From the NCBI RefSeq assembly GCF_018069565.1, contig NZ_JAGPNL010000003.1, positions 372,001-436,000 on the forward strand: a stretch of 64,000 nt of DNA, in the 5' to 3' direction. This document shows, in pieces, positions 1 to 9,170 of the stretch; position 1 is the first letter of the stretch, and every line of letters starts with the position of its first letter. The stretch comes from Streptomyces tagetis. GTDB taxonomy: Bacteria > Actinomycetota > Actinomycetes > Streptomycetales > Streptomycetaceae. The notes beneath the pieces were generated by a model that saw nothing but the letters and a program-made list of their open reading frames with translations, searched no databases and was not told where the DNA came from. The translations under genes and the position numbers were made by a program.

Positions 1-697
1 CGGCGGTCCTCCGGCCGGGCCGCCCGTCGCCGAACTGCGGGTGCTGACCTCGAACGTGGAGTTCGGGCAGGGCACGACCGCGCTGATCGCCACCGTACGT
101 GGCGAGAAACCCGACCTGATCTTCGTACAGGAGTGTGACCCCGGGTGTGAGGCGGCGCTGCGCAAGGAGCTGGGGGCCGACTACCCGCACCGCCGTGCCG
201 TCTCCGGCGGCGGCTCCGAGGGGTCCGTCATCCTCAGCGCCCACCCGCTCACCGCGGCGCCCGGCGTCCCCGCCACGATGGGCATGCCCGCGGCCGTCGC
301 CGACGTGCGCGGCCACGCCGTACACCTGCGGCTGGCGCACCCGATGCCGCCGCTGCCGGGCCAGGTGAGCCTGTGGCGTACGGAGCTGGGGGCGCTGCGC
401 GCCGCCGCCGCCGGGGACGGCGGGGGCCCCGCCATCCTCGCCGGCGACTTCAACGCCTCCCAGGACCACGCCGCCTTCCGGCGCCTGCTCGACACCGGGC
501 TGACGGACGCGGCCCGCCTGGCCGGGGCCGACCGCGCGCCGAGCTGGCCGTCCCGGAGCACCCCGGCGTTCGGCGTGCAGATCGACCACGTGCTGGTCTC
601 GGAGCACTTCACCGCGCACCGCGCCCGGTTCCTGCGCCTGGCCGGCACCGACCACCGGGCGCTCGTCGTCGACCTCACCCTGCACGGCGACGGCTGA
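1..697 (+). CDS. endonuclease/exonuclease/phosphatase family protein, 5'-truncated
   Basis: The frame is open from the first base of the window, so the gene begins upstream; the GTG at 41 is internal. The visible part is the C-terminal half of an EEP (DNase I-like) fold. A SNVEFGQ strand is followed by FVQE (metal-binding Glu), the GDFNAS loop, an IDHVLVS segment and the terminal TDHRALVVDL, which carries the catalytic Asp-His pair. Family members are Mg-dependent phosphodiesterases or nucleases acting on DNA, phospholipids or phosphoinositides; the substrate cannot be told here. Streptomyces members are often membrane-anchored at the missing N-terminus. The phoX gene downstream is convergent, 47 bp away. 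Confidence 0.85.
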   Translation, partial: GGPPAGPPVAELRVLTSNVEFGQGTTALIATVRGEKPDLIFVQECDPGCEAALRKELGADYPHRRAVSGGGSEGSVILSAHPLTAAPGVPATMGMPAAVADVRGHAVHLRLAHPMPPLPGQVSLWRTELGALRAAAAGDGGGPAILAGDFNASQDHAAFRRLLDTGLTDAARLAGADRAPSWPSRSTPAFGVQIDHVLVSEHFTAHRARFLRLAGTDHRALVVDLTLHGDG

Positions 698-744
698 TCC
701 GCCGCCGCCCGGCCGCCACCTCGCCGCCCCGGGGCTCCTCCGGC

Positions 745-2835
745 TCAGACGCCGATGTCGGCGCCGTCCGCGCGCCACACCACCACGACCGCCGGGCGCA
801 CGATCCGGCCCGGTCCGTCCGGCCAGGTGCTGGCCGGCTTCTCGACGGAGGCGCCGTCGACCTCGCCGGGGTGCTGCACGGCGACCAGGACCCGGCGGTC
901 CTGGATGAGCGGGCCGCAGGTCTCCGCGCCGGTCGGCACGGTCAGGAACTGCTTCAGCTCACCGCGCCGGCTGCCCGTGGTGGCGACGCCGAAGAGGCCG
1001 TCGTGGGTGCCGAGCGCGTTGCCGTCGGTGGAGATCCACAGGTTGCCGTGGTCGTCGAAGGCCACGTTGTCCGGGCAGGAGATCGGGCTGACGGCGTCCT
1101 TCGGGAAGCCCGCGAAGTAGGTCGACGGGTCCTTCGGATCGCCCGCGACCAGGAACAGCGACCAGGCGAAGGTGAGGCTCTCCGCCTTGTTGCCGCGCTC
1201 GGTCAGCTCCAGGATGTGGCCGTGCTTGTTGGCGTTGCGCGGATTGGCCTCGTCCGCCGCGGGGTTGGAGCCGACGCCGCGGTTGGTGTTGTTGGTGAGG
1301 GCGACGTAGACCTTGCCGGTGCGCGGCGAGGGCTCGATGTCCTCGGGGCGGTCCATCTTGGTCGCGCCGGCCTTGTCGCCGGCGAGCCGGGTGAAGACGC
1401 AGACCTCCTCGGCGGTCATGCCCGCGACGTGCGAGACGGCGCCCCGGGCGGTCGCGGTGACCAGCGGAATCCACCGGCCGCTGCCGTCGAACTCGCCGTC
1501 GCGCGGCAGCTTCCCCGTGCCGTCGATGTCCCCGGCCGGGGAGTCGCCGGTCAGCTTGGCGACGTAGAGGGTGCCTTCCTCCAGCAGCGTCAGGTTGTGG
1601 CGGCGCGCGGCACGGCCGGTGCCCGGCATCATGCGCTTGCTGCCGACGAACTTGTAGAAGTAGTCGAACCGTTCGTCGTCGCCCGAGTAGACGACCGGGC
1701 GGCCGTCCCGGGTCATGCGCACGGTCGCCGCCTCGTGCTTGAAGCGGCCGAGCGCGGTGTGCTTGCGGGGCGTGGAGGTGGGGTCGTACGGGTCCAGCTC
1801 GACGACGTAACCGAAGCGGTGCACCTCGTTGGGCTCGCGGGCGATGTCGAACCGCTTGTCGAAACGCTCCCACTTGCGCTCGGTGGCGCCGGTGCCGATG
1901 CCGTACCGCTTGTCCGTCGCCCGGTCGCCGCCGGTGAAGTACTGGTTGAAGTTCTCCTCGCCGTGCAGTGTCGTGCCCCACGGGGTGGTGCCGCCGGAGC
2001 AGTTGTTGAGGGTGCCGAGCACGGTGGTGCCGGTGCGGTCGGCGGAGGTCTTCACCAGGGCGGAGCCGGCGGCGGGGCCGGTGAGCCGGAACTCGCTGGT
2101 GGCGGTGGACCGGCGGTTGAGGGGGTGGCGGGGGACGGGGGTGAGGTTGCCGGTGCGGCGGTCCTCCTCCACGACGACGGTGGACAGTCCGTGCGCCGCC
2201 CACGCGATCTCGACCTGCTCGCGGGTGGGGTTCTCGGGGTCGTAGCCCCGGAACATGAGGACCTCGTCGGTGTACTCGTGGTTGGCGACGAGGACCTGGC
2301 GGCCCCGCTCCCCGGGCAGCGGCAGCAGCGCGAGGAAGTCGTTGTTGTACCCGAACTGCCCGGCCTGCGCCCTGGCGGTCTGCCGCTCCGGGTCGAAGGC
2401 GGGTGCCCCGCGCAGGATCGGGTCGCCCCAGCGGATGACGACGTCCTGGCGGTAGCCGTCCGGGATCACCACGGCGTCGCGGGTGTTGGGGGCGACCGGG
2501 GTGAAGCGGAGCCCGCGCGCGGCCTTCGGTTTCGGCGGTTTCCCGGTGCCGTGGCCATGGCCCTTGCCGGCGGCGGGGACCGCCTGGGCCGGCGGCGCGA
2601 GGGCGGTGCCCACGGCGCCGGCCCCCGCGGCGGCCACGGTGACGACGGCGGCGGCGCGCATCATCGAACGGCGGCTGAGCGCGCCCGCGATGACGTCGCC
2701 GACGTACTCGTTGGAGCTGGTGTTGGGTACCTCCTGGAAACAGGCGTCACCACACCGGAAACGGCAGGTCATGGCGGACCGTCCGCCGGGATGCGTTCCG
2801 GACGGCGTTCCGATCAGCGGCAGCATCTTGCGCAC
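745..2835 (-). CDS. phoX: PhoX family alkaline phosphatase (DUF839), Tat-exported
   Basis: A 696-aa protein of the PhoX/DUF839 family, Ca/Fe-dependent phosphatases releasing phosphate from phosphomonoesters outside the cell. Residues 55-56 begin a twin-arginine signal (RRSMMRAAAVV, then an Ala-rich hydrophobic stretch to about residue 80), so export is by Tat. The beta-propeller body follows, with typical PhoX motifs such as FNQYFTGG, DGRPVVYSGDDERFDY and MDRPEDIE. The GTG at 2835 was chosen because GGGGAG sits 7 nt before it; the open frame runs upstream without a better ribosome site. A PHO box lies 70-90 bp upstream, so PhoP control under phosphate limitation is likely. Confidence 0.92.
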   Translation of the reverse strand: MRKMLPLIGTPSGTHPGGRSAMTCRFRCGDACFQEVPNTSSNEYVGDVIAGALSRRSMMRAAAVVTVAAAGAGAVGTALAPPAQAVPAAGKGHGHGTGKPPKPKAARGLRFTPVAPNTRDAVVIPDGYRQDVVIRWGDPILRGAPAFDPERQTARAQAGQFGYNNDFLALLPLPGERGRQVLVANHEYTDEVLMFRGYDPENPTREQVEIAWAAHGLSTVVVEEDRRTGNLTPVPRHPLNRRSTATSEFRLTGPAAGSALVKTSADRTGTTVLGTLNNCSGGTTPWGTTLHGEENFNQYFTGGDRATDKRYGIGTGATERKWERFDKRFDIAREPNEVHRFGYVVELDPYDPTSTPRKHTALGRFKHEAATVRMTRDGRPVVYSGDDERFDYFYKFVGSKRMMPGTGRAARRHNLTLLEEGTLYVAKLTGDSPAGDIDGTGKLPRDGEFDGSGRWIPLVTATARGAVSHVAGMTAEEVCVFTRLAGDKAGATKMDRPEDIEPSPRTGKVYVALTNNTNRGVGSNPAADEANPRNANKHGHILELTERGNKAESLTFAWSLFLVAGDPKDPSTYFAGFPKDAVSPISCPDNVAFDDHGNLWISTDGNALGTHDGLFGVATTGSRRGELKQFLTVPTGAETCGPLIQDRRVLVAVQHPGEVDGASVEKPASTWPDGPGRIVRPAVVVVWRADGADIGV

Positions 2836-2904
2836 TTCGTTCTCCCCTGGCAGACCCTTGGTGTCAGCGCGACCGTAGGGGCACATACGTGCGGGAGCCG
2901 GGCG

Positions 2905-2926
2905 GCGGAGTGAACGCCGGATGAAC
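2905..2926 (-). promoter_or_regulatory. PHO box (two 11-bp direct repeats) upstream of phoX
   Basis: Read on the minus strand, GTTCATCCGGC is followed directly by GTTCACTCCGC. These are two adjacent 11-bp direct repeat units with the GTTCA core expected for a Streptomyces PhoP operator. A TACGGT element (2880 down to 2875) lies 24 bp downstream and could be the -10 of phoX. The match is by eye. Confidence 0.75.
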
Positions 2927-3113
2927 CCGTGGCAGCCGGAGGGAAGTTGATCGCCGGCCCGGCCGGATCGGCCAGGACGGCTCGTTACCGCTCTTGACGC
3001 GCCCTGACTTCCATGGCAGACCCTGCACAAGATCACAAGCCGGGGCCGCTAACCTTACGTGTCCGTCCTGGCCAGGGATTGACGGGCATCAACTCACGCG
3101 AAGGGTTGCGCAC

Positions 3114-4859
3114 ATGGGCATTCTCACTCTCCTGCGGAACGCGTTCGGTCGGTCACGCAAAGCAAGGACCGCCCAGGCGGAGGGTGTGACGCCGGAGACG
3201 GCGCCGCCGACCGCCCCCGACGACGACGCCGCACCGGCCACCCCGGAGCCGAAGCTCCCCTCCCAGTCCACCGCCCCCACCTCCACCTCCACTTCCACTC
3301 CCACTCCCACCCCCGCTCCCACTCCCGCAGCCGAACCAGCCGCCCCGGCCGCCCAGGTCCCCGAGCCCCGGCCGGCCACCCCGGAGGAGCAGGATGGCGG
3401 GGAGCACGAACTCGTCACCGCCGCCTTCGCCAACATCACGGTCCCCCACCCCACCTCGCCCCACGACTCCGACCAGCCCACCCCGGCGGAGCAGCCGAAG
3501 CCCGAGGCGGCGACGGAAGCCACTCCGGCCACCGAGGCAGAGGCGAAGCCGGAGCCGGAGCCGGAGCCGAAGGCAGAAACGGCGGCAGAGCCCGAGCCGG
3601 AAGCATCTCCGGAACCGACCCCCGAGCCGGAACCGACGGCTGAAGCCCAGCCGGACCCGGCCCCCGCCCCGGACCCGGAGCCGGAGCCGGACCCGGACCC
3701 GGAGCCCGCGGCGGAGGCGACCCCCGAGCCCGCGGCCGAGACGCCGACCCCGGCAGCCGGGGAACCGACGCCCGAGCCGGAACCGGCACCCGAGCCCGAG
3801 GCGGCCACCGAGCCGGAGCCCGAGCAGCCGGCGGAGGAGCCCGCCCCGGAACCCACGGCGGCAACGGAGCCGACCCCGGCCCCGGCGCCCGTGACCGAAG
3901 CGGAGCCCGAGCCCGCGGCCGACACAACCCCGGAGCCCGCTGCCGAGGCGGCCCCCGACCCGGAGCCCACGCCCGAGGCCGAGCCGGAAGCCACCCCGGA
4001 ACCGACCCCCGAGCCCGAGCCCACGGCCGAAGCCCAGCCGGACCCGGCCCCCGAACCCGCAGCCGCCCCCGAGCCGGCCCCGGAACCGGCCCCCGCCCCC
4101 GCCCCCGCCCCCGACCAGGAACCCGCAGCCGCCGACGGCGAGGACACCCCACAGGCGGCACCCGCACCCGACAACGCATCCCGCACGGGTGGTGCGGGTG
4201 GGAACACCCCGGCCGAAGGCGAAGCCGAGGCCACCCCCGCCCCCGCCGGAGGCGACACCGCCGCCGCCTCCCTCCACACCCACGCCCTCACCGGCACCCG
4301 CGCCAAGGTCTACCTCGTCCTCGACCGCTCCGCCTCGATGCGCCCGTACTACAAGGACGGCTCCGCGCAGGCGCTCGCCGAGCAGACCCTCGCCCTCGCC
4401 GCCCACCTCGACCCGGAGAACACCACCGTCCCGGTCGTCTTCTTCTCCACCGAGGTGGACGGCACCGGCGAGCTGACCCCCGCCGCGTACGAGAACAAGA
4501 TCGACGAGCTGCACGGCTCGCTGGGCCGCATGGGCCGTACCAGCTACCACGCGGCCGTCGAGGCGGTCCTCGCGCGGCACGACGAGGAGCCCGCCGGCAC
4601 ACCCGCGCTGGTGGTCTTCCAGACCGACGGCGCCCCGGACGCCAAGACACCGGCCACCCAGGCGCTCACGGCCGCCGCCGAGAGCCACCCCGGCGTCTTC
4701 TTCGCGTTCGTCGCCTTCGGCGACCCGGAGAACAAGGCGTTCGACTACCTCCGCAAGCTGAAGTCGCCGAACACGTCGTACTTCCTCGCCGGCGAGACCC
4801 CGCGCGAGCTGACCGACGCGGAGCTGTACGAGGGCGTCCTCGCGGGCTGGCGCCCCTAA
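3114..4859 (+). CDS. VWA-domain protein with long Pro/Glu/Ala-rich N-terminal region
   Basis: The protein is 581 aa. After a short basic start ([16 protein letters not shown]) come roughly 350 residues of low-complexity sequence made of EPEPxP, PAPA and AEAxPEP units, predicted to be disordered and acidic. From about residue 395 there is a von Willebrand factor A domain ([12 protein letters not shown]). DRSAS is the MIDAS metal motif, a conserved Thr occurs in RTSYHAAV, and FQTDGAPD follows. The domain resembles the C-terminal VWA domain of TerF-type tellurite-resistance proteins, but no TerD domain is present. No signal peptide is seen, so it is probably cytoplasmic. ATG 3114 was chosen over upstream starts because GAAGGG precedes it. 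Function unknown. Confidence 0.85.
   Translation: MGILTLLRNAFGRSRKARTAQAEGVTPETAPPTAPDDDAAPATPEPKLPSQSTAPTSTSTSTPTPTPAPTPAAEPAAPAAQVPEPRPATPEEQDGGEHELVTAAFANITVPHPTSPHDSDQPTPAEQPKPEAATEATPATEAEAKPEPEPEPKAETAAEPEPEASPEPTPEPEPTAEAQPDPAPAPDPEPEPDPDPEPAAEATPEPAAETPTPAAGEPTPEPEPAPEPEAATEPEPEQPAEEPAPEPTAATEPTPAPAPVTEAEPEPAADTTPEPAAEAAPDPEPTPEAEPEATPEPTPEPEPTAEAQPDPAPEPAAAPEPAPEPAPAPAPAPDQEPAAADGEDTPQAAPAPDNASRTGGAGGNTPAEGEAEATPAPAGGDTAAASLHTHALTGTRAKVYLVLDRSASMRPYYKDGSAQALAEQTLALAAHLDPENTTVPVVFFSTEVDGTGELTPAAYENKIDELHGSLGRMGRTSYHAAVEAVLARHDEEPAGTPALVVFQTDGAPDAKTPATQALTAAAESHPGVFFAFVAFGDPENKAFDYLRKLKSPNTSYFLAGETPRELTDAELYEGVLAGWRP
3540..4130 (+). repeat. degenerate CCGGAGCC-type repeat tract coding Pro/Glu
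   Basis: The DNA is a run of short imperfect repeats (GAGCCGGAG, CCCGAGCCG, GCCCCCGAGCC) that code for Glu-Pro and Ala-Pro units of the VWA protein. Such tracts vary in length by slippage. All other frames stay open across it, which creates long spurious reading frames. Confidence 0.8.
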
Positions 4860-4995
4860 CCGGAAACGCCCCCCGCGAAAGCGACCCCGTCCACACCCCC
4901 GTCCGCCCCCCGGAGCCACGGCCCACCCGCCGCCGCCGGGGGGCGGACCCGTTCCAGCCCCCGGAACGCGGGTGAGGCGACCCCCCGCGGACCAG

Positions 4996-5001
4996 TAGGA
5001 T
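4996..5001 (+). promoter_or_regulatory. candidate -10 element (TAGGAT) close to metG
   Basis: TAGGAT lies 7 nt before the metG ATG, the spacing expected for a leaderless transcript starting at the initiation codon. The AGGA within it could instead act as a weak ribosome binding site; the sequence cannot separate the two. Confidence 0.4.
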
Positions 5002-5008
5002 TTCGCCC

Positions 5009-6625
5009 ATGGCGGCCACTGGAACCGAGAAGCAGGGTGGCAAGGCGTTCTACGTCAGCACCCCCATCTACTACGTCAACGACGCTCCTCACCTGGGCCA
5101 CGCCTACACGACCGTCGCAGGGGACGTGCTCACGCGCTGGCATCGTCAGCGCGGCGAGAAGGTGTGGTACCTCACCGGCACGGACGAGCACGGTCAGAAG
5201 ATCATGCGTACCGCGGAGGCGAACGGCGTCAGCCCCCAGGAGTGGGCCGACAAGCTCGTCGACGAGGCGTGGAAACCCCTGTGGGACCACCTCGACATCG
5301 CCAACGACGACTTCATCCGCACCACGCAGCAGCGGCACACCGACCGCGTCCGGGAGTTCGTGCAGGACCTGCACGACAAGGGCGAGATCTACAAGGGCGG
5401 CTACGAGGGCCCGTACTGCGTGGGCTGCGAGGAGTACAAGCTCCCCGGCGAGCTGCTCGACGGCGAGGGCGAGTACGCCGGCCAGAAGCTGTGCCCGATC
5501 CACAAGAAGCCGGTGGAGATCCTCGCCGAGGAGAACTACTTCTTCAAGCTGAGCGAGTACGGCGACAAGCTCCTCGCGCACTACGAGGCCAACCCGGGCT
5601 TCATCCAGCCCGAGTCCGCGCGCAACGAGGTCGTGAACTTCGTCCGCCAGGGCCTCCAGGACCTGTCGATCTCCCGCTCCACCTTCGACTGGGGCATCCC
5701 GATCCCCTGGGACGACAAGCACGTCATCTACGTGTGGGTCGACGCGCTGCTGAACTACGCCACGGCGGTCGGCTACAACGAGAACCAGGAGAAGTTCGAG
5801 GCCACCTTCCCGGCCGACGTGCACCTGGTCGGCAAGGACATCCTCCGCTTCCACGCCGTGATCTGGCCGGCGATGCTGATGGCGCAGGGCCTGCCGCTGC
5901 CGGGGAAGATCGCCGCCAACGGCTGGCTGATGGTCGGCGGCGAGAAGATGTCGAAGTCGAACCTGACCGGTATCAAGCCCCAGGACCTGACCTCGCACTT
6001 CGGCGTCGACGCCTACCGCTGGTACTTCCTGCGGGCCATCGCCTTCGGGCAGGACGGCTCGTTCTCCTGGGAGGACTTCTCCGCCCGCTACACCAGCGAG
6101 CTGGCCAACGACTACGGCAACCTCGCCTCGCGCGTCACGGCCATGGTCGGCAAGTACTTCGACGGGGCCCTGCCGGAGGCGACCGCGGACGGCGACGCCG
6201 AGCGGGCCGTCCACGAGGCGCTCTCCCAGGCCGTCGCCGAGTCCGACCGGAAGATCGGCGAGGAGCTGGACTTCCAGGGCGGCATCCTGGCGATCTTCGA
6301 CTTCGTCAAGCGGGTCAACGGCTACATCACCGAGCAGGAGCCCTGGAAGGTCGCCAAGGACACCTCCGAGGAGGGCCGCGCCCGCCTGGCGACGATCCTG
6401 TACACGGCCGCCGAGTCGCTGCGCGCGGTCGCCGTGCTGCTGAACCCGGTCATGCCGGAGACCAGCGCCAAGCTGTGGGAGTCGCTGGGGGCCGAGGCGT
6501 CCCTCGGCGCGCTCGCGGACCAGAAGGTCGGCGAGGCCGCCGACTGGGGCCGGCTGCCGGCCGGGTCCACCGTCACCAAGGGCGCGGTCCTGTTCCCGCG
6601 TCTCGAGGAGAAGCCGAGCGCGTAA
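5009..6625 (+). CDS. metG: methionine--tRNA ligase
   Basis: A 538-aa class I aminoacyl-tRNA synthetase that charges tRNA-Met. The HIGH-type motif is HLGH at residues 28-31 and KMSKS is at 313-317 (GEKMSKSN). The connective-peptide domain between them has CVGC near residue 137 and a later CPIH, so one canonical CxxC knuckle is kept and the second is altered. WVDALLNY and the anticodon-binding helical domain (residues 365-538) follow. No C-terminal dimerisation domain is present, as is common for actinobacterial MetRS. The gene is monocistronic and a strong hairpin follows it. Confidence 0.97.
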   Translation: MAATGTEKQGGKAFYVSTPIYYVNDAPHLGHAYTTVAGDVLTRWHRQRGEKVWYLTGTDEHGQKIMRTAEANGVSPQEWADKLVDEAWKPLWDHLDIANDDFIRTTQQRHTDRVREFVQDLHDKGEIYKGGYEGPYCVGCEEYKLPGELLDGEGEYAGQKLCPIHKKPVEILAEENYFFKLSEYGDKLLAHYEANPGFIQPESARNEVVNFVRQGLQDLSISRSTFDWGIPIPWDDKHVIYVWVDALLNYATAVGYNENQEKFEATFPADVHLVGKDILRFHAVIWPAMLMAQGLPLPGKIAANGWLMVGGEKMSKSNLTGIKPQDLTSHFGVDAYRWYFLRAIAFGQDGSFSWEDFSARYTSELANDYGNLASRVTAMVGKYFDGALPEATADGDAERAVHEALSQAVAESDRKIGEELDFQGGILAIFDFVKRVNGYITEQEPWKVAKDTSEEGRARLATILYTAAESLRAVAVLLNPVMPETSAKLWESLGAEASLGALADQKVGEAADWGRLPAGSTVTKGAVLFPRLEEKPSA

Positions 6626-6640
6626 CGGCTCTGCCGCGAC

Positions 6641-6678
6641 CGGGGCCCGGGAGGGGCGTTTCCCCCTCCCGGGCCCCG
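6641..6678 (+). terminator. hairpin terminator after metG
   Basis: Perfect 16-bp stem (6641-6656 with 6663-6678; left arm begins CGGGGCCCGGGAGGGG) and a 6-nt loop, 16 bp after the metG stop codon. No T-run follows, as is usual in Streptomyces. Confidence 0.75.
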
Positions 6679-6742
6679 CGCTCTTGCGAGGATCGCGGTA
6701 CGGCGGCCGGCCGGCCGCCGCGACGCACCGGGGGAGTCACCC

Positions 6743-7108
6743 ATGGCACTGTTCGGCAACGCGCACGGCATCGACCCGGCACAGGCGCAGCAGGAGTACG
6801 CGCGTCTGCTGGGCCACGGCGAGCAGGTGCGGACCGCCTACCTGCTGATCCGCGACACGATCCTCTTCACCGACCGGCGGCTGCTGCTGATCGACAAGCA
6901 GGGCCTGACGGGGCGGAAGACGGAGTACCACTCGATCCCGTACCGGAGCATCACGCACTTCTCGGTGGAGACGGCCGGGCATCTGGACCTGGACGCCGAG
7001 CTGAAGATCTGGATCTCCGGCACCTCGGAGCCGGTGGAGAAGACCTTCACCAAGGGCGTCGACATCTACGAGGTGCAGGCGATCCTCACCGAGTTCGTGG
7101 CCCGGTAG
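6743..7108 (+). CDS. PH domain-containing protein (bPH_1 type)
   Basis: A 121-aa cytoplasmic protein that is essentially one bacterial pleckstrin-homology-like domain. DTILFTDRRLLLIDKQGLTG is the signature beta-hairpin, followed by YHSIPYRSITHFSVET and a C-terminal helix (VDIYEVQAILTEFVA). Family members form ring oligomers and are linked to stress or membrane functions in Firmicutes, but no role is known for the Streptomyces protein. GGGGAG lies 7 nt before the ATG. It is followed by the convergent aspS, with a very stable hairpin between them. Confidence 0.85.
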   Translation: MALFGNAHGIDPAQAQQEYARLLGHGEQVRTAYLLIRDTILFTDRRLLLIDKQGLTGRKTEYHSIPYRSITHFSVETAGHLDLDAELKIWISGTSEPVEKTFTKGVDIYEVQAILTEFVAR

Positions 7109-7134
7109 CGCGCCCGCGGCCACGGCGAACGGAG

Positions 7135-7180
7135 GCGGGCGGGGCCCGGCGCCGGTGAACCGGTGCCGGGCCCCGCCCGC
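7135..7180. terminator. bidirectional terminator between the PH-domain gene and aspS
   Basis: A 21-bp stem (7135-7155 with 7160-7180, one G-T pair) closed by a TGAA loop. It sits between the two convergent stop codons and should serve both genes. It is the longest stem seen in this window. Confidence 0.8.
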
Positions 7181-7212
7181 TGCCTCTTGTGGCCTGCCGT
7201 CCGTTACTTCGG

Positions 7213-8976
7213 CTACTTCGGCTGCGGCTTGCGCACCGTCAGGTGCAGTTCCCTCAGCCGGGCCTCGTCCAGCTCGCTCGGGGCGCCCATCATCAGGTCC
7301 TGGGCGTTGCCGTTGAGCGGGAAGGCGATCGTCTCGCGGATGTTGGGCTCGTCGGCGAGGAGCATGACGATGCGGTCGACGCCCGGGGCGATGCCGCCGT
7401 GCGGCGGGGCGCCGAAGCGGAAGGCGCGCAGCATGCCGGCGAACTCGCGCTCGACGGTCTCGGCGTCGTACCCGGCGATCTCGAACGCCTTGAGCATGAT
7501 CTCCGGCTCGTGGTTCCGGATCGCGCCGGAGGACAGTTCGACGCCGTTGCAGACGATGTCGTACTGCCAGGCCAGGACGTCCAGCGGGTCCTGGTTCTCC
7601 AGGGCCTCCAGACCGCCCTGGGGCATCGAGAAGGGGTTGTGGGAGAAGTCGATCCGGCCGGTCTCCTCGTCCTTCTCGTACATCGGGAAGTCGACGATCC
7701 AGCAGAAGCGGAAGACGTTCTCCTCGAAGTGGCCGGCCCGGCGGGCGGCCTCGACCCGCACCGCGCCCATGATCTTGGAGACCTCGTCGAACTCGCCGGC
7801 GCCGAAGAAGACCGCGTGGCCGGCGGCGAGCGAGAGCCGCTTGGTCAGCTCGGCGACGTTCTCCTCGGTGAGGAACTTGGCGATCGGGCCGGTCAGCGAG
7901 CCGTCCTCGCCGACGCGGACCCAGGCCAGGCCCTTGGCGCCCTGCGCGATGGCGTAGTCGCCGAGCTGGTCGAAGAACTTGCGGGTCTGGCCGGCGACGT
8001 CCGGCACCGGCAGGGCGCGCACGTGCTTGCCGGCGAACGCCTTGAACGCGGAGCCCTCGAAGACGTCGGTGATGTCGACCAGCTCCAGGAGGGCGCGCAG
8101 GTCCGGCTTGTCGGAGCCGTACTTGACCATCGCCTCGCGGAACGGGATGCGCGGGAAGGGCGAGGTGACCTCGCGCCCCTCGCCGAACTCGGTGAACAGC
8201 TCGGTCATGAGCTGCTCGATCGGGCGGAAGATGTCCTCCTGCTCGACGAAGCTCATCTCGACGTCGAGCTGGTAGAACTCGCCCGGCGAACGGTCGGCGC
8301 GGGCGTCCTCGTCGCGGAAGCACGGCGCGATCTGGAAGTAGCGGTCGAAGCCGGAGACCATCAGCAACTGCTTGAACTGCTGGGGGGCCTGCGGCAGGGC
8401 GTAGAAGCGGCCCGCGTGCAGCCGGGAGGGCACCACGAAGTCGCGGGCGCCCTCGGGGGAGGTGGCGGTGAGGATGGGCGTCGCCATCTCGTTGAAGCCG
8501 AGGGCCACCATCTTGTGGCGGATGGCCGAGATGACCGCCGTGCGCAGCATGATGTTGCGGTGCATCCGCTCGCGGCGCAGGTCGAGGAAGCGGTACTCCA
8601 GGCGCCGCTCCTCGTTGACCCCGTCCTCGGTGTTGATGGTGAAGGGCAGCGGCTGGGCGGCGCCGAGCAGCTCGACCTCGCCCACCTCGACCTCGACCTC
8701 GCCGGTGGGCAGCTCGGGGTTGATGTTCTCGGCGCCACGGGAGACGACCTTGCCGTCGACGCGGACGGTCGACTCCTTGGTCATCCGGTCCAGCGCCTCG
8801 TACGCCTCCGTACCCGGACGGGCGACGAGCTGCGTGATGCCGTAGTGGTCGCGCAGATCGATGAAGAGGATGCCGCCCAGGTCGCGCCGATTGTGCAGCC
8901 AGCCACTCAGCCGGACGTCGGTGCCGACGTCAGAGGCGCGGAGCTCGCCGCAGGTGTGGGACCTGTACCGATGCAT
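7213..8976 (-). CDS. aspS: aspartate--tRNA ligase
   Basis: A 587-aa class IIb synthetase of the bacterial type. The N-terminal OB-fold anticodon domain (residues 1-110, [21 protein letters not shown]) is followed by the catalytic core with motif 2 ([10 protein letters not shown]), an inserted GAD domain (about 295-415) and motif 3 ([13 protein letters not shown]). Length is normal for a bacterial AspRS. Whether it is discriminating or also mischarges tRNA-Asn was not determined. The start is the ATG at 8976; the ribosome site is weak. A parS sequence lies 85 bp upstream of its start. Confidence 0.97.
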   Translation of the reverse strand: MHRYRSHTCGELRASDVGTDVRLSGWLHNRRDLGGILFIDLRDHYGITQLVARPGTEAYEALDRMTKESTVRVDGKVVSRGAENINPELPTGEVEVEVGEVELLGAAQPLPFTINTEDGVNEERRLEYRFLDLRRERMHRNIMLRTAVISAIRHKMVALGFNEMATPILTATSPEGARDFVVPSRLHAGRFYALPQAPQQFKQLLMVSGFDRYFQIAPCFRDEDARADRSPGEFYQLDVEMSFVEQEDIFRPIEQLMTELFTEFGEGREVTSPFPRIPFREAMVKYGSDKPDLRALLELVDITDVFEGSAFKAFAGKHVRALPVPDVAGQTRKFFDQLGDYAIAQGAKGLAWVRVGEDGSLTGPIAKFLTEENVAELTKRLSLAAGHAVFFGAGEFDEVSKIMGAVRVEAARRAGHFEENVFRFCWIVDFPMYEKDEETGRIDFSHNPFSMPQGGLEALENQDPLDVLAWQYDIVCNGVELSSGAIRNHEPEIMLKAFEIAGYDAETVEREFAGMLRAFRFGAPPHGGIAPGVDRIVMLLADEPNIRETIAFPLNGNAQDLMMGAPSELDEARLRELHLTVRKPQPK

Positions 8977-9060
8977 CGTCGTTCATCCAGTCTTCGCGGA
9001 TCGGGGTCTGGGGATCACGGTGTCTCACGGTGCCGCACGGCCCATGCGCTCACGGTCCGT

Positions 9061-9074
9061 GTTTCACGTGAAAC
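9061..9074. promoter_or_regulatory. parS centromere site, intergenic
   Basis: GTTTCACGTGAAAC is a perfect 14-bp palindrome identical to the Streptomyces parS consensus bound by ParB. It lies between the divergent aspS and the SpoIIE-type phosphatase gene. Streptomyces parS sites cluster around oriC, so this also gives a chromosomal position for the window. Confidence 0.93.
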
Positions 9075-9170
9075 AACCCCAGCGTACCGGGGACTCGCGG
9101 CCTGCTTCCTCCCGCTTGTCGAGGGGCCGAGCGGTGGCAGCCTTCGATCACCTCTTCCTAAAGTGGGGCA

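Noticed and set aside
373..2913. 846-codon plus-strand frame over phoX
   Set aside because: It is antisense to the whole PhoX gene, is Arg/Ala/Gly/Val-rich without any domain, and arises from GC-biased third positions.
3089..4919. Several antisense and alternate frames in the Pro/Glu repeat region (Gly-Ser or Gly-Arg polymers)
   Set aside because: Repeat DNA keeps all frames open; only the plus-strand frame has a ribosome site and leads into the VWA domain.
5164..7158. 664-codon frame overlapping metG
   Set aside because: It is offset from the clear methionyl-tRNA synthetase frame, Arg-rich, and spans the metG terminator and the next gene.
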